A stretch of 64,000 nt of DNA from assembly GCF_023806565.1 (NCBI RefSeq), contig NZ_JAMTDV010000092.1, positions 16,671 through 80,670 on the forward strand, written 5' to 3'. Both the position numbers and the translations under genes were made by a program. Below, piece by piece: positions 11,163-20,449 of this stretch (within the stretch, counting starts at the first letter, position 1; every line of letters begins with the position of its first letter). This DNA is from Accumulibacter sp. Lineage in GTDB: Bacteria; Pseudomonadota; Gammaproteobacteria; Burkholderiales; Rhodocyclaceae. The notes under the pieces were generated by a model. That model saw only the letters and a program-made list of their open reading frames with translations. It was not told where the DNA came from and searched no databases.

Positions 11163-12434
11163 TCAGTTGCCGCCGGAGACCTTCGGCTGGTCAGCGTAAA
11201 TCAGGAGTGGCTCGGCATCACCGACGATTACGTTCTCGTCGACGACGACCTCTGAGACATTCTCCATACCAGGAAGTTCGTACATGGTATCGAGCAGTAC
11301 CGCCTCGAGAATCGAGCGCAGGCCGCGAGCCCCGGTCTTGCGTTCGAGCGCCTTGCGGGCAACCGCCATCATTGCCGCCGGACGGATTTCCAGCGCCACG
11401 CCTTCCATCGCGAACAACTTCTGGTACTGCTTGACGAGCGCATTCTTGGGCTCGACGAGGATCTGCACCAGTGCCGTGCTCGACAGTTCCTCGAGCGTTG
11501 CCACCACCGGCAGACGCCCGATCAGTTCGGGAATCAGGCCGAACTTGATCAGGTCCTCGGGCTCGACGCTGCGCAGCACCTCGCCGGTCGCCTTCTTGTT
11601 GTCCTTGCTTTTGACCTCGGCGCCAAAACCGATGCCGCCACGTTCGGAGCGACTGCGAATGACCTTTTCCAGTCCGTCGAACGCGCCACCGCAGATGAAC
11701 AGGATGTTGGTCGTATCGACCTGCACGAAATCCTGATTGGGATGCTTTCGCCCGCCCTGCGGCGGTACGGACGCCACCGTGCCCTCGATCAGTTTGAGCA
11801 GCGCCTGCTGTACGCCCTCCCCCGAGACGTCGCGGGTAATCGACGGATTGTCCGACTTGCGCGAAATCTTGTCGATTTCGTCGATGTAGACGATGCCGCG
11901 TTGCGCTTTCTCGGTATCGTAGTCTGCCTTCTGCAGCAACTTTTGGATGATGTTCTCGACGTCCTCGCCGACGTAACCGGCTTCCGTCAGGGTGGTCGCG
12001 TCGGCCATCACGAAGGGCACGTCGAGCATGCGCGCCAGCGTTTGCGCGAGCAGTGTCTTGCCCGATCCGGTCGGACCGATGAGCAGGATATTGCTCTTGG
12101 CGAGTTCGACGTCGTCGCCGGACTTGCCGAAGTGGCGGAGCCGCTTGTAATGATTGTAGACGGCGACCGACAGGATGCGCTTGGCCGTCTCCTGCCCGAT
12201 CACGTATTGGTCGAGCAGTGCCGCGATTTCCTTCGGAGTCGGCAGGTCGTTGTTTGCCCCCTTGCCCCCTTGCTCGCCGGAGATCTCGTCGCGAACGATG
12301 TCGTTGCACAGTTCGATGCATTCGTCGCAGATGAAGACCGACGGCCCGGCAATGAGCTTCTTCACCTCATGCTGGCTCTTGCCGCAGAACGAGCAGTAGA
12401 GGAGTTTTTCCGTACCACTTTTCTTTTCCGACAT
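11163..12434 (-). CDS. clpX: ClpX, ATP-binding unfoldase subunit of ClpXP
   Basis: A 423-residue AAA+ unfoldase that recognises tagged substrates and feeds them to ClpP. The N-terminal zinc-binding domain has C14, C17, C36 and C39. The Walker A motif is GPTGSGKT, followed by the Walker B YIDEIDKI, and the ClpP-docking IGF-type loop is present in GGIGFGAEV. The length is typical. GAGGT lies upstream of the ATG. It is placed between clpP and lon, so the complete ClpXP machine is encoded here. Confidence 0.98.
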   Translation of the reverse strand: MSEKKSGTEKLLYCSFCGKSQHEVKKLIAGPSVFICDECIELCNDIVRDEISGEQGGKGANNDLPTPKEIAALLDQYVIGQETAKRILSVAVYNHYKRLRHFGKSGDDVELAKSNILLIGPTGSGKTLLAQTLARMLDVPFVMADATTLTEAGYVGEDVENIIQKLLQKADYDTEKAQRGIVYIDEIDKISRKSDNPSITRDVSGEGVQQALLKLIEGTVASVPPQGGRKHPNQDFVQVDTTNILFICGGAFDGLEKVIRSRSERGGIGFGAEVKSKDNKKATGEVLRSVEPEDLIKFGLIPELIGRLPVVATLEELSSTALVQILVEPKNALVKQYQKLFAMEGVALEIRPAAMMAVARKALERKTGARGLRSILEAVLLDTMYELPGMENVSEVVVDENVIVGDAEPLLIYADQPKVSGGN

Positions 12435-12483
12435 GTCGTGCTACCTCTATCTCAAGACCTGCGTACCCTGACCGGCTACGCCG

Positions 12484-13113
12484 TCAAAGCGCCTCCCGAT
12501 TGGCCAGCACCTTGTCGATCAGACCATATTCTGCCGCTTCCTGCGCCGAAAGGAAATTGTCGCGATCGGTGTCGCGCTCGATGCGTTCGATCGACTGACC
12601 GGTGTGATGTGCCATCAGTTCGTTCAGCTTGGCACGCAGAGAAAGGATTTCCTTGGCGTGAATCGCGATGTCCGACGCCTGCCCCTGGAACCCCCCCATC
12701 GGCTGATGGATCATGACGCGAGAATTGGGAAGGGCAAAGCGCTTGCCGCGGGCTCCCGCGGCAAGGAGAAAGGCACCCATCGAGCAGGCCTGCCCCATGC
12801 ACAGGGTCGACACGTCGGGTTTGATGAACTGCATCGTGTCGTAGATAGACAGCCCGGCAGACACCGAGCCGCCTGGCGAATTGATGTAGAAGTGCACCTC
12901 CTTGTCCGGATTCTCGGCTTCCAGAAAGAGCAGTTGCGCGACCACCAGATTGGCGGTCACATCGTTCACCGGGCCCACCAGGAAAATGACCCGTTCCTTG
13001 AGGAGTCTTGAGTAGATGTCGTAGGCGCGCTCGCCACGACCGCTCTGCTCGATAACCATCGGCACCAGGCCCAGCGCCTGCGGATTCCAGCCGGCAGCGT
13101 CTTCAATGCCCAT
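12484..13113 (-). CDS. clpP: ClpP, proteolytic subunit of ClpXP
   Basis: A 209-residue serine peptidase with the complete triad S111 (in QACSMGAF), H136 (MIHQP) and D185 (DTDRDNF), the same numbering as the E. coli precursor. The residues before about 15 are the propeptide. I chose the ATG at 13113 (MGIEDAAG) because AAAGGA lies just upstream; an earlier in-frame start 10 codons upstream has no family similarity. It sits between tig (upstream) and clpX (downstream) on the same strand, with short gaps. Confidence 0.97.
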   Translation of the reverse strand: MGIEDAAGWNPQALGLVPMVIEQSGRGERAYDIYSRLLKERVIFLVGPVNDVTANLVVAQLLFLEAENPDKEVHFYINSPGGSVSAGLSIYDTMQFIKPDVSTLCMGQACSMGAFLLAAGARGKRFALPNSRVMIHQPMGGFQGQASDIAIHAKEILSLRAKLNELMAHHTGQSIERIERDTDRDNFLSAQEAAEYGLIDKVLANREAL

Positions 13114-13145
13114 TTCGTTTCCTTTGCAAGGGGAATCGCCCATGT

Positions 13146-14465
13146 TCAGGACTGTTGCCCCATCAGTTCGGCAAAGGCGATCGGTTTGTCAACCACCTTC
13201 GCCTGCGCCAGAACCCACTGCACCACGTTCGCCTCCATCGCCGCGCCTTCGAAATCGTTCAGGCGCTCGGGCTGGGCGTAGTGCCAGCGGACGACCTCGT
13301 CCGGCTGATCGTAACTCAGCGCCGCCTCCTGAACCAAGGCCTTGACCTGCTCGGGCTTCGCCTGCAAGCCCTGCTGCTTGACGATCTCGGCAAGAATCAG
13401 GCCGAGACTGACACGACGTCGGGCCTGATCCGAGAACCATTCCGGCTGCATCGGCAAATCCTTCACCTTCATCCCGCGCTGCTCCATGTCCTGGCGCGCG
13501 AGTTGCATCAGGCGCTCGATCTCCCGCTGGACCAGGGCGCCCGGCACCTCGACGGCATTCGCCTGGAGCAGCGCATCCATCACCTGCGCCGTGACTTTTG
13601 CCTGCAGGCGCCGCTTCACCTCACGCGTGAGGTTGCCTTCGATTTCGTCGCGCATCTTCACGAGATCGCCGTCCTCGATGCCGAGCGCCTTGGCAAATTC
13701 ACCATCGATTTCGGGCAACACCGGTTCGCCGACTTCCTTGACCGTGATCTCGAAAGTCACCGATTGGCCGGCCAGTTCCTTGGAAAAGTACTCGGTGGGA
13801 AAGGTCATGTCGAAAGACTTGGCTTCGCCGGGACTGGTCCCGATGACCGCGTTCTCGAAGTCCGAGAGCATCTTGCCTTCGCCGAGCACGAAACGGTAAT
13901 CCTTGCCTTGCCCACCGGCGAACGGTTCACCATCCTTCTTGCCGAGGAAGTCGATGCTCACCCGGTCCGCATTGGCGGCTGCGCGGTCGACCAACTCGTA
14001 GCGCATGCGCTGCTTGCGGAGAATCTCGATGGTGTTGTCGACTTCGGTCGCCCCGATTTCGAGAACCGGGCGTTCAATTTCCACTCCCGCCAGGTCGCTC
14101 AGGGCAATCTCGGGATACACCTCGAAGACTGCCGAGAATTTGAGGTGTGTCGCACTGTCGCTGTCGGTCGCCTCGATCCTGGGAGAGCCAGCCACGCGCA
14201 GATTCTGCTCGATGACTGCGTCGCTGAAGAGTTGGCCGAGAGCCTCGGTCAACGCCTCGTGACGGGCCTGGTCGCCATATTGCTGCCTGACGATGTTGGC
14301 CGGCACCTTGCCCGGGCGGAAACCCGGCATCTTCATGTTTCTGGCGAGCCGCCTCAGGCGCTGGTCAACGTCCTTGTCGAAATCGGCAATCGCGACCGAC
14401 AGATCAAGACGCCGCTCCAGCGCGCTGGCGACGGGTTCCTCAGTGGTAGCAGCATTCGTTTCCAT
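13146..14465 (-). CDS. tig: Trigger factor (ribosome-associated chaperone and peptidyl-prolyl isomerase)
   Basis: A 439-residue chaperone that binds nascent chains at the ribosome exit. The N-terminal ribosome-binding signature is [12 protein letters not shown] (about residues 48-59). The central FKBP-type PPIase domain includes [19 protein letters not shown], and a long helical C-terminal domain follows. AAGGA precedes the ATG at 14465. As first gene of tig-clpP-clpX(-lon) it probably carries the main promoter of the block in the gap upstream. Confidence 0.97.
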   Translation of the reverse strand: METNAATTEEPVASALERRLDLSVAIADFDKDVDQRLRRLARNMKMPGFRPGKVPANIVRQQYGDQARHEALTEALGQLFSDAVIEQNLRVAGSPRIEATDSDSATHLKFSAVFEVYPEIALSDLAGVEIERPVLEIGATEVDNTIEILRKQRMRYELVDRAAANADRVSIDFLGKKDGEPFAGGQGKDYRFVLGEGKMLSDFENAVIGTSPGEAKSFDMTFPTEYFSKELAGQSVTFEITVKEVGEPVLPEIDGEFAKALGIEDGDLVKMRDEIEGNLTREVKRRLQAKVTAQVMDALLQANAVEVPGALVQREIERLMQLARQDMEQRGMKVKDLPMQPEWFSDQARRRVSLGLILAEIVKQQGLQAKPEQVKALVQEAALSYDQPDEVVRWHYAQPERLNDFEGAAMEANVVQWVLAQAKVVDKPIAFAELMGQQS

Positions 14466-15114
14466 TAAGAATCCTTGTGATACGGGCGGAAAACTGGCGG
14501 GAACCTGGCTCGGCCGACAGACTCACGGCCTGCAGACCACGCTCCGCCGACAATCAGATCGAAAGCGCGAAAATCGGCGATGTCGGCCAACGCTCGTGCT
14601 CGGCAGGCTGCGCAATATCGAAACCGCGCCTTCGGAGCTGTTGCGAAACTCCTGCAGGTCGCTCGCTGGATCGTCGCTACCCGCGCCAGTTTCGTCTGCC
14701 ACTCGGCATGCCGCTTCTTCGCGCACGGAAAGCACCAAATCTTACAGCAATACTTGCCGGCTCGAAACACTCATCCTCACCACCAAGTATTTGACCATGG
14801 CTAAGCAGTTGATTTGTTTGTGGCAGATAGATTATCAGCGAAATGCTCGCGAGAGGGCGTAACGAACATTGCCGCGTTTCTTCGTCCGACCGGCTGCCGC
14901 CTGAGTCAGCAGTATTGGCTCCCCGGACTCGCCCGCGCCGGTCGCGCTTCGCCAGCGCGCCATGCACGATGCGGCGCGCTGCGCAGCAACGGCGAAATGT
15001 CGTATCGTGGCATCTTGAGCAAACGTTTGCTGTCCAAGAGTCCTGTAGCCAGGACGGTCGACTGTAAGGGATCGCCCCTGCTGCTCGACCAGGATGATCC
15101 ACCGGAGAAAATCC
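14466..15114. other. Intergenic region between divergent tig and arsS-type gene
   Basis: A 649-base gap with no credible gene in any frame. The open frames crossing it have no recognisable domain and no good start sites. It must hold the tig promoter (minus) and the promoter of the radical SAM gene (plus). An AT-rich stretch lies at about 14790-14840. The only clear element is the palindrome at 15018-15031, listed separately. I looked for a tRNA and found none. Confidence 0.5.
15018..15031. promoter_or_regulatory. Perfect 14-base palindrome, LacI/PurR-type operator candidate
   Basis: AGCAAACGTTTGCT is a perfect inverted repeat ending 83 bases before the radical SAM start codon. Its core GCAAACGTTTGC is identical to the centre of the E. 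coli PurR box, and similar to operators of other LacI-family repressors. No LacI-family gene is in the window, so the regulator is unknown. Confidence 0.5.
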
Positions 15115-16113
15115 ATGCACGCCACGCTTCCTCTTCTCGCGACCACCACCTTTCCGGCGTTGCGCCGCCGTTCGGTCGAAACCCTGCAGGTCAATCTCGG
15201 CTATCGCTGCAATCAAAGTTGCGTGCATTGCCACGTCAATGCGGGACCGCAGCGCAAGGAGGAAATGACCGCCGAAACCGTCGACGCGGTACTCGCCTTC
15301 GTTGCCGCCAGCCCCGAAGTCGGCGCGCTCGACCTCACCGGTGGCGCCCCCGAGCTGAACCCGCACTTCCGCCGCCTGGTCGTTGCCGCGCGCGCGCGCG
15401 GCCTGCGCGTGATCGATCGCTGCAACCTGACGATCCTGGAAGAGAGCGGGCAGGAGGACCTCGCGGACTTTCTCGCTGCGCACCGCGTGGAGGTGGTCGC
15501 CTCACTGCCGTGCTACCTCGAAGAGAACGTGGACCAGCAGCGCGGCACGGGCACTTTCACCGCCAGCATCCGCGGCTTGCGCCGCCTGAACGCACTCGGT
15601 TTCGGCAAGCCGACGACCGGCCTGATCCTGAACCTGGTCTACAACCCGCTGGGAGCATCGCTACCGCCGCCACAGGAGCCGCTTGCCGCCGCCTATCGCG
15701 AACACCTCGGGCGAGAATTCGGAATCGTCTTCAACCAGTTGTTCACCCTGACCAACATGCCGATTCAGCGCTTCGGATCGATGCTGATTTCGAAGGGGCA
15801 GTTCAACGCGTACCTGCAGTTGTTGCGCAACGCGCACCGCGACGAGAACGTCGAACGGGTGATGTGCCGCAATCTGCTCTCGGTCGATTGGCAGGGTTAC
15901 CTGTACGACTGCGACTTCAATCAGCAACTGGGATTGCCGATTGCCGGCACCGGGCGACAGCGTCTGCACCTCACTGACGCCAGCGCGTCACTGCTCGCCG
16001 ACCGGACGATCCAGGTCGCCGAGCATTGCTACGGATGCACCGCCGGACAGGGATCGAGTTGCGGCGGCGCGCTCGGCAACGAGACCGCTGCGGCGCCGGT
16101 CTGCGGCACCTGA
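15115..16113 (+). CDS. arsS: Radical SAM protein of the arsenosugar biosynthesis (ArsS) type
   Basis: A 332-residue radical SAM enzyme. The [4Fe-4S] motif is C32-x3-C36-x2-C39 in RCNQSCVHCHV. The family's downstream features are present: LDLTGGAPELNPHFR, MCRNLLSVDWQGYLYDCDFNQQLG, and the C-terminal cysteine cluster CYGCTAGQGSSCGG. ArsS proteins transfer a 5'-deoxyadenosyl group to dimethylarsinous acid, a step toward arsenosugars. The ATG at 15115 follows GGAGAAAATCC. A haloacid dehalogenase and a TVP38-reductase fusion follow on the same strand. Two arsenosugar-type glycosyltransferases lie 12 kb away at 28.2-29.6 kb, and no ArsM methyltransferase is seen, so the real substrate is uncertain. 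Confidence 0.88.
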   Translation: MHATLPLLATTTFPALRRRSVETLQVNLGYRCNQSCVHCHVNAGPQRKEEMTAETVDAVLAFVAASPEVGALDLTGGAPELNPHFRRLVVAARARGLRVIDRCNLTILEESGQEDLADFLAAHRVEVVASLPCYLEENVDQQRGTGTFTASIRGLRRLNALGFGKPTTGLILNLVYNPLGASLPPPQEPLAAAYREHLGREFGIVFNQLFTLTNMPIQRFGSMLISKGQFNAYLQLLRNAHRDENVERVMCRNLLSVDWQGYLYDCDFNQQLGLPIAGTGRQRLHLTDASASLLADRTIQVAEHCYGCTAGQGSSCGGALGNETAAAPVCGT

Positions 16114-16164
16114 CGGGTGCCGGCGAGCATCCGCACATTGCCCACGACAGCCAAGGAAACGAGC

Positions 16165-16863
16165 ATGAATGACACGCATCTCGCCGGAATCGAAGCCTGT
16201 GTCTTCGACGCCTACGGCACTCTCTTCGACTTCAACAGCGCCGCGTCTGCCGCCAGTGACGAGCTCGGCGAAGACTGGCAGCGCCTTTCCGACCTGTGGC
16301 GGCAGAAACAGCTGCAATACACCTGGCTGCGAGGGCTCGCCGCCCGCCATGCAGATTTCTGGCAGGTCACCGCCGACGCGCTGGATTACGCTCTCGCCGC
16401 CCTCGCCATCGATCGGCCCGGACTGCGCACACGGCTGCTCGAGCTCTACCTTCATCTCGGCTGCTACCCGGAAGTTTCCGAAACGCTGCGCAGGTTGCGA
16501 GCAGGCGGGCTGAAATTGGCGATCCTGTCGAACGGCACGCCGGCGATGTTGGCCGCAGTGGTCAGTCATTGCGGATTGACCGAAGTCTTCGACGCCGTGC
16601 TCTCGGTCGAGGAAGTCGGCGTCTTCAAACCCAACCCGGCGGTTTATCGGCTGGCCTGCGATCGCCTGGGCATCGCCCCGGAAGCGAATTGCTTTCTCTC
16701 GTCTAACGCCTGGGACGCCTATTCGGCCAAGGCATTCGGCCTGCGGGTCGTGTGGTGCAATCGCTTCGGGCAGCCGCCCGAGCGAATTCCCGCAACGCCA
16801 GACTGCGAGGTCGCCGAGCTTGCGGCACTGCCGGCGATCGTGTTGCCGGCACGTACCGGATAG
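16165..16863 (+). CDS. Haloacid dehalogenase, type II (HAD superfamily)
   Basis: A 232-residue HAD hydrolase resembling L-2-haloacid dehalogenases. The nucleophile is D15 in CVFDAYGTLFDF. Motif II is LSNGT, motif III is FKPNPAVY, and the family-specific SSNAWDA follows. The set is complete for a type II dehalogenase, which would turn L-2-haloacids into D-2-hydroxyacids; related enzymes act on other small acids. The ATG at 16165 follows AAGGAAACGAGC; the earlier in-frame ATG at 16117 lies in sequence without family similarity. It is 51 bases downstream of the radical SAM gene and probably in its operon. Confidence 0.92.
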   Translation: MNDTHLAGIEACVFDAYGTLFDFNSAASAASDELGEDWQRLSDLWRQKQLQYTWLRGLAARHADFWQVTADALDYALAALAIDRPGLRTRLLELYLHLGCYPEVSETLRRLRAGGLKLAILSNGTPAMLAAVVSHCGLTEVFDAVLSVEEVGVFKPNPAVYRLACDRLGIAPEANCFLSSNAWDAYSAKAFGLRVVWCNRFGQPPERIPATPDCEVAELAALPAIVLPARTG

Positions 16864-16930
16864 CTTCGAAGCGGAACGCGAGGCAGGTCAGGGAAAGCCG
16901 TATGCACATCTCGACCATCGGCCGACAGCG

Positions 16931-19075
16931 ATGAATGCCCGGCGCATCGTGTTGCTGGCAGTCCTGGCCGCGCTGCTGCTCGCCGCCTTTACCCTCGACT
17001 TCGAGCGCTTTCTGCGTCTCGACTACGTCAAGAGTCGGCAAGCGGCGATCGAGGCGTGGCGAGCGTCGCAGCCGATTGCCGCGGCGCTGGTCTATTTTGC
17101 CGCCTATGTCGCGGTAACTGGCCTCTCGCTGCCAGGCGCGGCCGTCATGACCCTGCTCGGCGGCGCCGTTTTCGGTCTCTGGTGGGGTCTGTTGCTGGTT
17201 TCCTTCGCCTCGTCGCTGGGCGCCACCCTCGCCTTCCTCGCTTCGCGCTTTCTGCTACGCGAATGGGTACAGAAGCGCTTTGGCGACCGCCTTCGGTCAG
17301 TCAACGCCGGCATCGAGAAGGATGGTGGCTTCTATCTGTTCACCCTGCGCCTGGTGCCGGTGTTCCCGTTCTTCGTGATCAACCTGCTGATGGGCCTGAC
17401 ACCGCTCAGGACACGCACCTTCTACTGGGTCAGCCAGCTCGGCATGCTCGCCGGCACGCTGGTGTACGTGAACGCCGGGCAGCAATTGGCGAAGCTCGAA
17501 TCCCTCGCCGGCATCCTGTCGCCGGCGCTGCTTGCCTCCTTCATTCTCCTCGGCATTTTTCCCCTGCTGGCGAAGAAAGTCGTCGATACGCTGGCAACGA
17601 GGAAAGTGTATGCCGGCTGGCAGCGACCGGTGCGTTACGACCGCAACCTGATCGTCATCGGCGCCGGTTCGGCGGGATTGGTGACTGCCTACATCGCTGC
17701 GGCGGTCAAGGCGAAAGTGACGCTGATCGAAAGGAACAGACTCGGAGGCGACTGTCTGAACACCGGTTGCGTGCCGTCGAAAGCACTGATCCGCTCGGCC
17801 CGGCTGCTCTCGCACCTGCATCGCTCCGCCGAGTTCGGCATTCGCAGCGCGTGTGCCGAGTTCGATTTTGCCGAAGTGATGGAACGGGTGCAGCGGGTGA
17901 TCAGGACGATCGAGCCGCACGATTCCAGCGAGCGCTATGCCGGGCTCGGCGTCGAGGTCATCGAAGGCACAGCCAAGCTTGTTTCCCCATGGGAGGTCGA
18001 TATCGTCCGCAAGAGCGGCGACAGGAAGCGTTTGAGCGCGCGCAGCATCGTCATCGCCGCCGGCGCTCGTCCCTTCGTGCCGCCGATCCCGGGTATCGAG
18101 CGGGTTGGCTATCTGACCTCAGATGACGTCTGGGAACTGCGAGCGCTGCCGCGTCGGCTGCTGGTCCTGGGGGGAGGACCGATCGGCTGCGAATTGACCC
18201 AGGCCTTCGCCCGCCTCGGCGCCGCGGTGACGCTGGTCGAAATGGCGTCGCGTGTGCTGGTCCGCGAAGACCCGGAGGTATCGGAAGCCGTTCAGCGCCG
18301 CTTCGGCACCGATGGCATCGCCGTGCTCGTCGATCATCGGGCGCAGGCGTTCGTGATCGACCACGGCGAAAAGATCCTGATCGCCGAACACGCCGGGAAG
18401 GAAGTACGCATTGCCTTCGATGCCGTGCTGGTCGCCGTCGGCCGGATCGCCAACGTTACCGGCTACGGTCTGGAGGAACTCGGCATCGCCGCCCCGCGGA
18501 CGATCGAGACGAATGCTTTCCTGCAAACCAGATACCCGAACATCTACGCCGCGGGCGATGTGGCCGGCCCCTTCCAGTTCACCCACGCGGCCGCCCATCA
18601 GGCCTGGTACGCGGCAGTCAATGCGCTCTTCGACCCTTTCCGCAAGTTCCGCGTCGACTACTCGCTGATTCCCGCGGCAACCTTCGTCGACCCCGAGGTG
18701 GCGCGCGTCGGCATCAACGAGAGCGAAGCTCGCGCGCGCAACATTCCCTACGAAGTCACGCGCTACGGAATCGACGACCTCGATCGGGCAATCACCGACG
18801 GCGAAGCGGATGGCTTCATCAAGGTGCTCACGGTACCCGGCAAGGACCGCATTCTCGGCGTCACCCTCGTCGGCGAACACGCCGGCGACCTGATCGCCGA
18901 ATACGTGCTGGCGATGCGCCACGGCATCGGTTTGAACAGGATTCTCGGCACCATCCACATCTACCCGACCCTCGCCGAGGCCAACAAATACGTTGCCGGC
19001 AACTGGAAGAAAGCGCACGCGCCAGAAAAGCTGCTCGCCTGGGTGGCGCGTTTCCATGCCTGGCGTCGCCGCTGA
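16931..19075 (+). CDS. Fusion of TVP38/DedA-type membrane domain and FAD-dependent disulfide oxidoreductase
   Basis: A 714-residue two-part protein. Residues ~1-220 are a TVP38/TMEM64 (SNARE-associated, DedA-like) membrane domain with about five hydrophobic helices and the motif GGAVFGLWWG. Residues ~235-700 are a class I pyridine nucleotide-disulfide oxidoreductase: FAD loop GAGSAGL, redox pair C275/C280 in GGDCLNTGCVPSKAL, NAD(P) loop GGGPIGCE, and the dimerisation motif HIYPTLAEANKY. It has no N-terminal heavy-metal domain and no C-terminal Cys pair, so it is not a true mercuric reductase. I chose the ATG at 16931 because it begins the first hydrophobic helix. It lies 67 bases after the dehalogenase, likely in one operon with it and arsS. 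It may link a redox reaction to the membrane; the substrate is unknown. Confidence 0.9.
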   Translation: MNARRIVLLAVLAALLLAAFTLDFERFLRLDYVKSRQAAIEAWRASQPIAAALVYFAAYVAVTGLSLPGAAVMTLLGGAVFGLWWGLLLVSFASSLGATLAFLASRFLLREWVQKRFGDRLRSVNAGIEKDGGFYLFTLRLVPVFPFFVINLLMGLTPLRTRTFYWVSQLGMLAGTLVYVNAGQQLAKLESLAGILSPALLASFILLGIFPLLAKKVVDTLATRKVYAGWQRPVRYDRNLIVIGAGSAGLVTAYIAAAVKAKVTLIERNRLGGDCLNTGCVPSKALIRSARLLSHLHRSAEFGIRSACAEFDFAEVMERVQRVIRTIEPHDSSERYAGLGVEVIEGTAKLVSPWEVDIVRKSGDRKRLSARSIVIAAGARPFVPPIPGIERVGYLTSDDVWELRALPRRLLVLGGGPIGCELTQAFARLGAAVTLVEMASRVLVREDPEVSEAVQRRFGTDGIAVLVDHRAQAFVIDHGEKILIAEHAGKEVRIAFDAVLVAVGRIANVTGYGLEELGIAAPRTIETNAFLQTRYPNIYAAGDVAGPFQFTHAAAHQAWYAAVNALFDPFRKFRVDYSLIPAATFVDPEVARVGINESEARARNIPYEVTRYGIDDLDRAITDGEADGFIKVLTVPGKDRILGVTLVGEHAGDLIAEYVLAMRHGIGLNRILGTIHIYPTLAEANKYVAGNWKKAHAPEKLLAWVARFHAWRRR

Positions 19076-19114
19076 GCGCGCCGGCGCCGGGGCCGCCACG
19101 TCGCAGACGATGGA

Positions 19115-20449
19115 TCACGGTACCGGAATGAGCAGGCGCGCGATCTCCACGATGTCCTTTTCCGAGAGAACCCCGGCCGCGGCTTTCAGTTGAAGCGTGT
19201 TAGCCAGGAATTGGTACCTGGCTTGCGCCAAGTCCCGTTTGGCGACGAACATCTGGCGCTCGGCGTCGAGCACGTCGCTGTTGGTACGAATTCCGGCTTT
19301 CATCCCGCGCAGCGTCCCTTCGCTTGCCACGACGCTGGAATCGACCGCCTTCTGGTACGCCGTCACCTTCGTGCCGCCGGTCTGGACGGCAAGAAACTGA
19401 CGCTTGACCTCGACCAGAGTGCTGTTGATCACCGCATCAAGTTCGGCTTGAGCTCGCTCGCGGTTGGCGATCGCCTGACTGGTCTGCGCATTCACCCGAC
19501 CGCCTGCGAACAGGGGAATGTTGACCTGCACGCCCACGGCGTTGATCGAGCTCTTCTGGTTGAGCGTATCGATCGACTGGTTCTCGCCACGCGTGTTCGT
19601 CGCAACGAAGTCCACCTGTGGGAAATGTCCGGCGCGATTGCGGTCGACTTCCAGACGTGCGTTTTCGTAAGCCTTCCGCTGTGCGCGAATGTCCGGGTTG
19701 TTGTCCTGCGCCAATGTGTACCAATCGTCCAGTTGCGCCGGCTGCACTCCGGTCGGCAGGAAATCCTCGCGCAGCGGCCAGAGATTTCCCGGCCGCGTTC
19801 CGGTCATCCCCTCGAGCACGCGCAGCGCCACCGCCAGACCGTCGAGGGCGTCGGCCTGCCCGGCGCGTGCGAGCTGCAGGCGGGAATCGGCTTCGGCAAC
19901 CTCGGTGACGGTGCCCTCGCCCCCTCTTCTGCGTCGCTCGGCAAGTTCGCGCTGAGCGCCGTAGGCAGTGATCTCCGCATCAGCCAGCGCCAGTTTTTCC
20001 ATCGCCAGCAGCGCGTCGAAATAGGCACCCGCCAGCTTGACCGCCAGTTCCGCTTCCTTCTTGTCGAATATCGCGTCGCTGTACGCAGCGAGGACGCCTC
20101 CCTGCTGGTAGCGCACATAGCTGTCGTAGTTGAACAGCGGCTGGCGCAGGGTCACCACGCTGTACGTATAGCGGTAGTCGAGCTGTTGCGTGACATTGAC
20201 GATCGTCGATTGACGTTCGCCGGTGTTCTTCGAGTAGGACCCCGAGAACGAGAGATTCGGCAGCAGACCGGCACGACTGATATCGATATTGTATTGCCCG
20301 GCATCGCGCTCATGACGGGCCGCCCGGAAGGTCGGATCGTTCTGCCGAGCGGCCTGGTACGCCTCGAGCAGGCCCGCAGAGAACGCGATTGACGAGCACA
20401 GCGCCAAAGCGCACCCTGCCAGGCCGACCTGCCAACGCCCCATCGTCAT
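19115..20449 (-). CDS. TolC-family outer-membrane channel of type I secretion
   Basis: A 444-residue outer-membrane efflux protein (two OEP repeats, coiled-coil rich) with a signal peptide at about residues 1-25 (ending AFSA before GLLEAY). The pattern LLEAYQAARQNDPTFRAA is typical of TolC/PrtF-type channels. Its ATG overlaps the stop of the HlyD gene by four bases (ATGA at 20446-20449), so translation is probably coupled. It forms the exit duct of the type I system with the two genes upstream. It converges with the TVP38 fusion 39 bases away. Confidence 0.95.
   Translation of the reverse strand: MTMGRWQVGLAGCALALCSSIAFSAGLLEAYQAARQNDPTFRAARHERDAGQYNIDISRAGLLPNLSFSGSYSKNTGERQSTIVNVTQQLDYRYTYSVVTLRQPLFNYDSYVRYQQGGVLAAYSDAIFDKKEAELAVKLAGAYFDALLAMEKLALADAEITAYGAQRELAERRRRGGEGTVTEVAEADSRLQLARAGQADALDGLAVALRVLEGMTGTRPGNLWPLREDFLPTGVQPAQLDDWYTLAQDNNPDIRAQRKAYENARLEVDRNRAGHFPQVDFVATNTRGENQSIDTLNQKSSINAVGVQVNIPLFAGGRVNAQTSQAIANRERAQAELDAVINSTLVEVKRQFLAVQTGGTKVTAYQKAVDSSVVASEGTLRGMKAGIRTNSDVLDAERQMFVAKRDLAQARYQFLANTLQLKAAAGVLSEKDIVEIARLLIPVP

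Noticed and set aside
14466-15114. tRNA or small RNA gene between tig and the arsS-type gene
   Set aside because: I found no cloverleaf arms, no TTCGA-type T loop in context and no terminator.
16931-19075. Calling the fusion a mercuric reductase (MerA)
   Set aside because: No N-terminal metal-binding domain and no C-terminal vicinal cysteines; no mer genes nearby.
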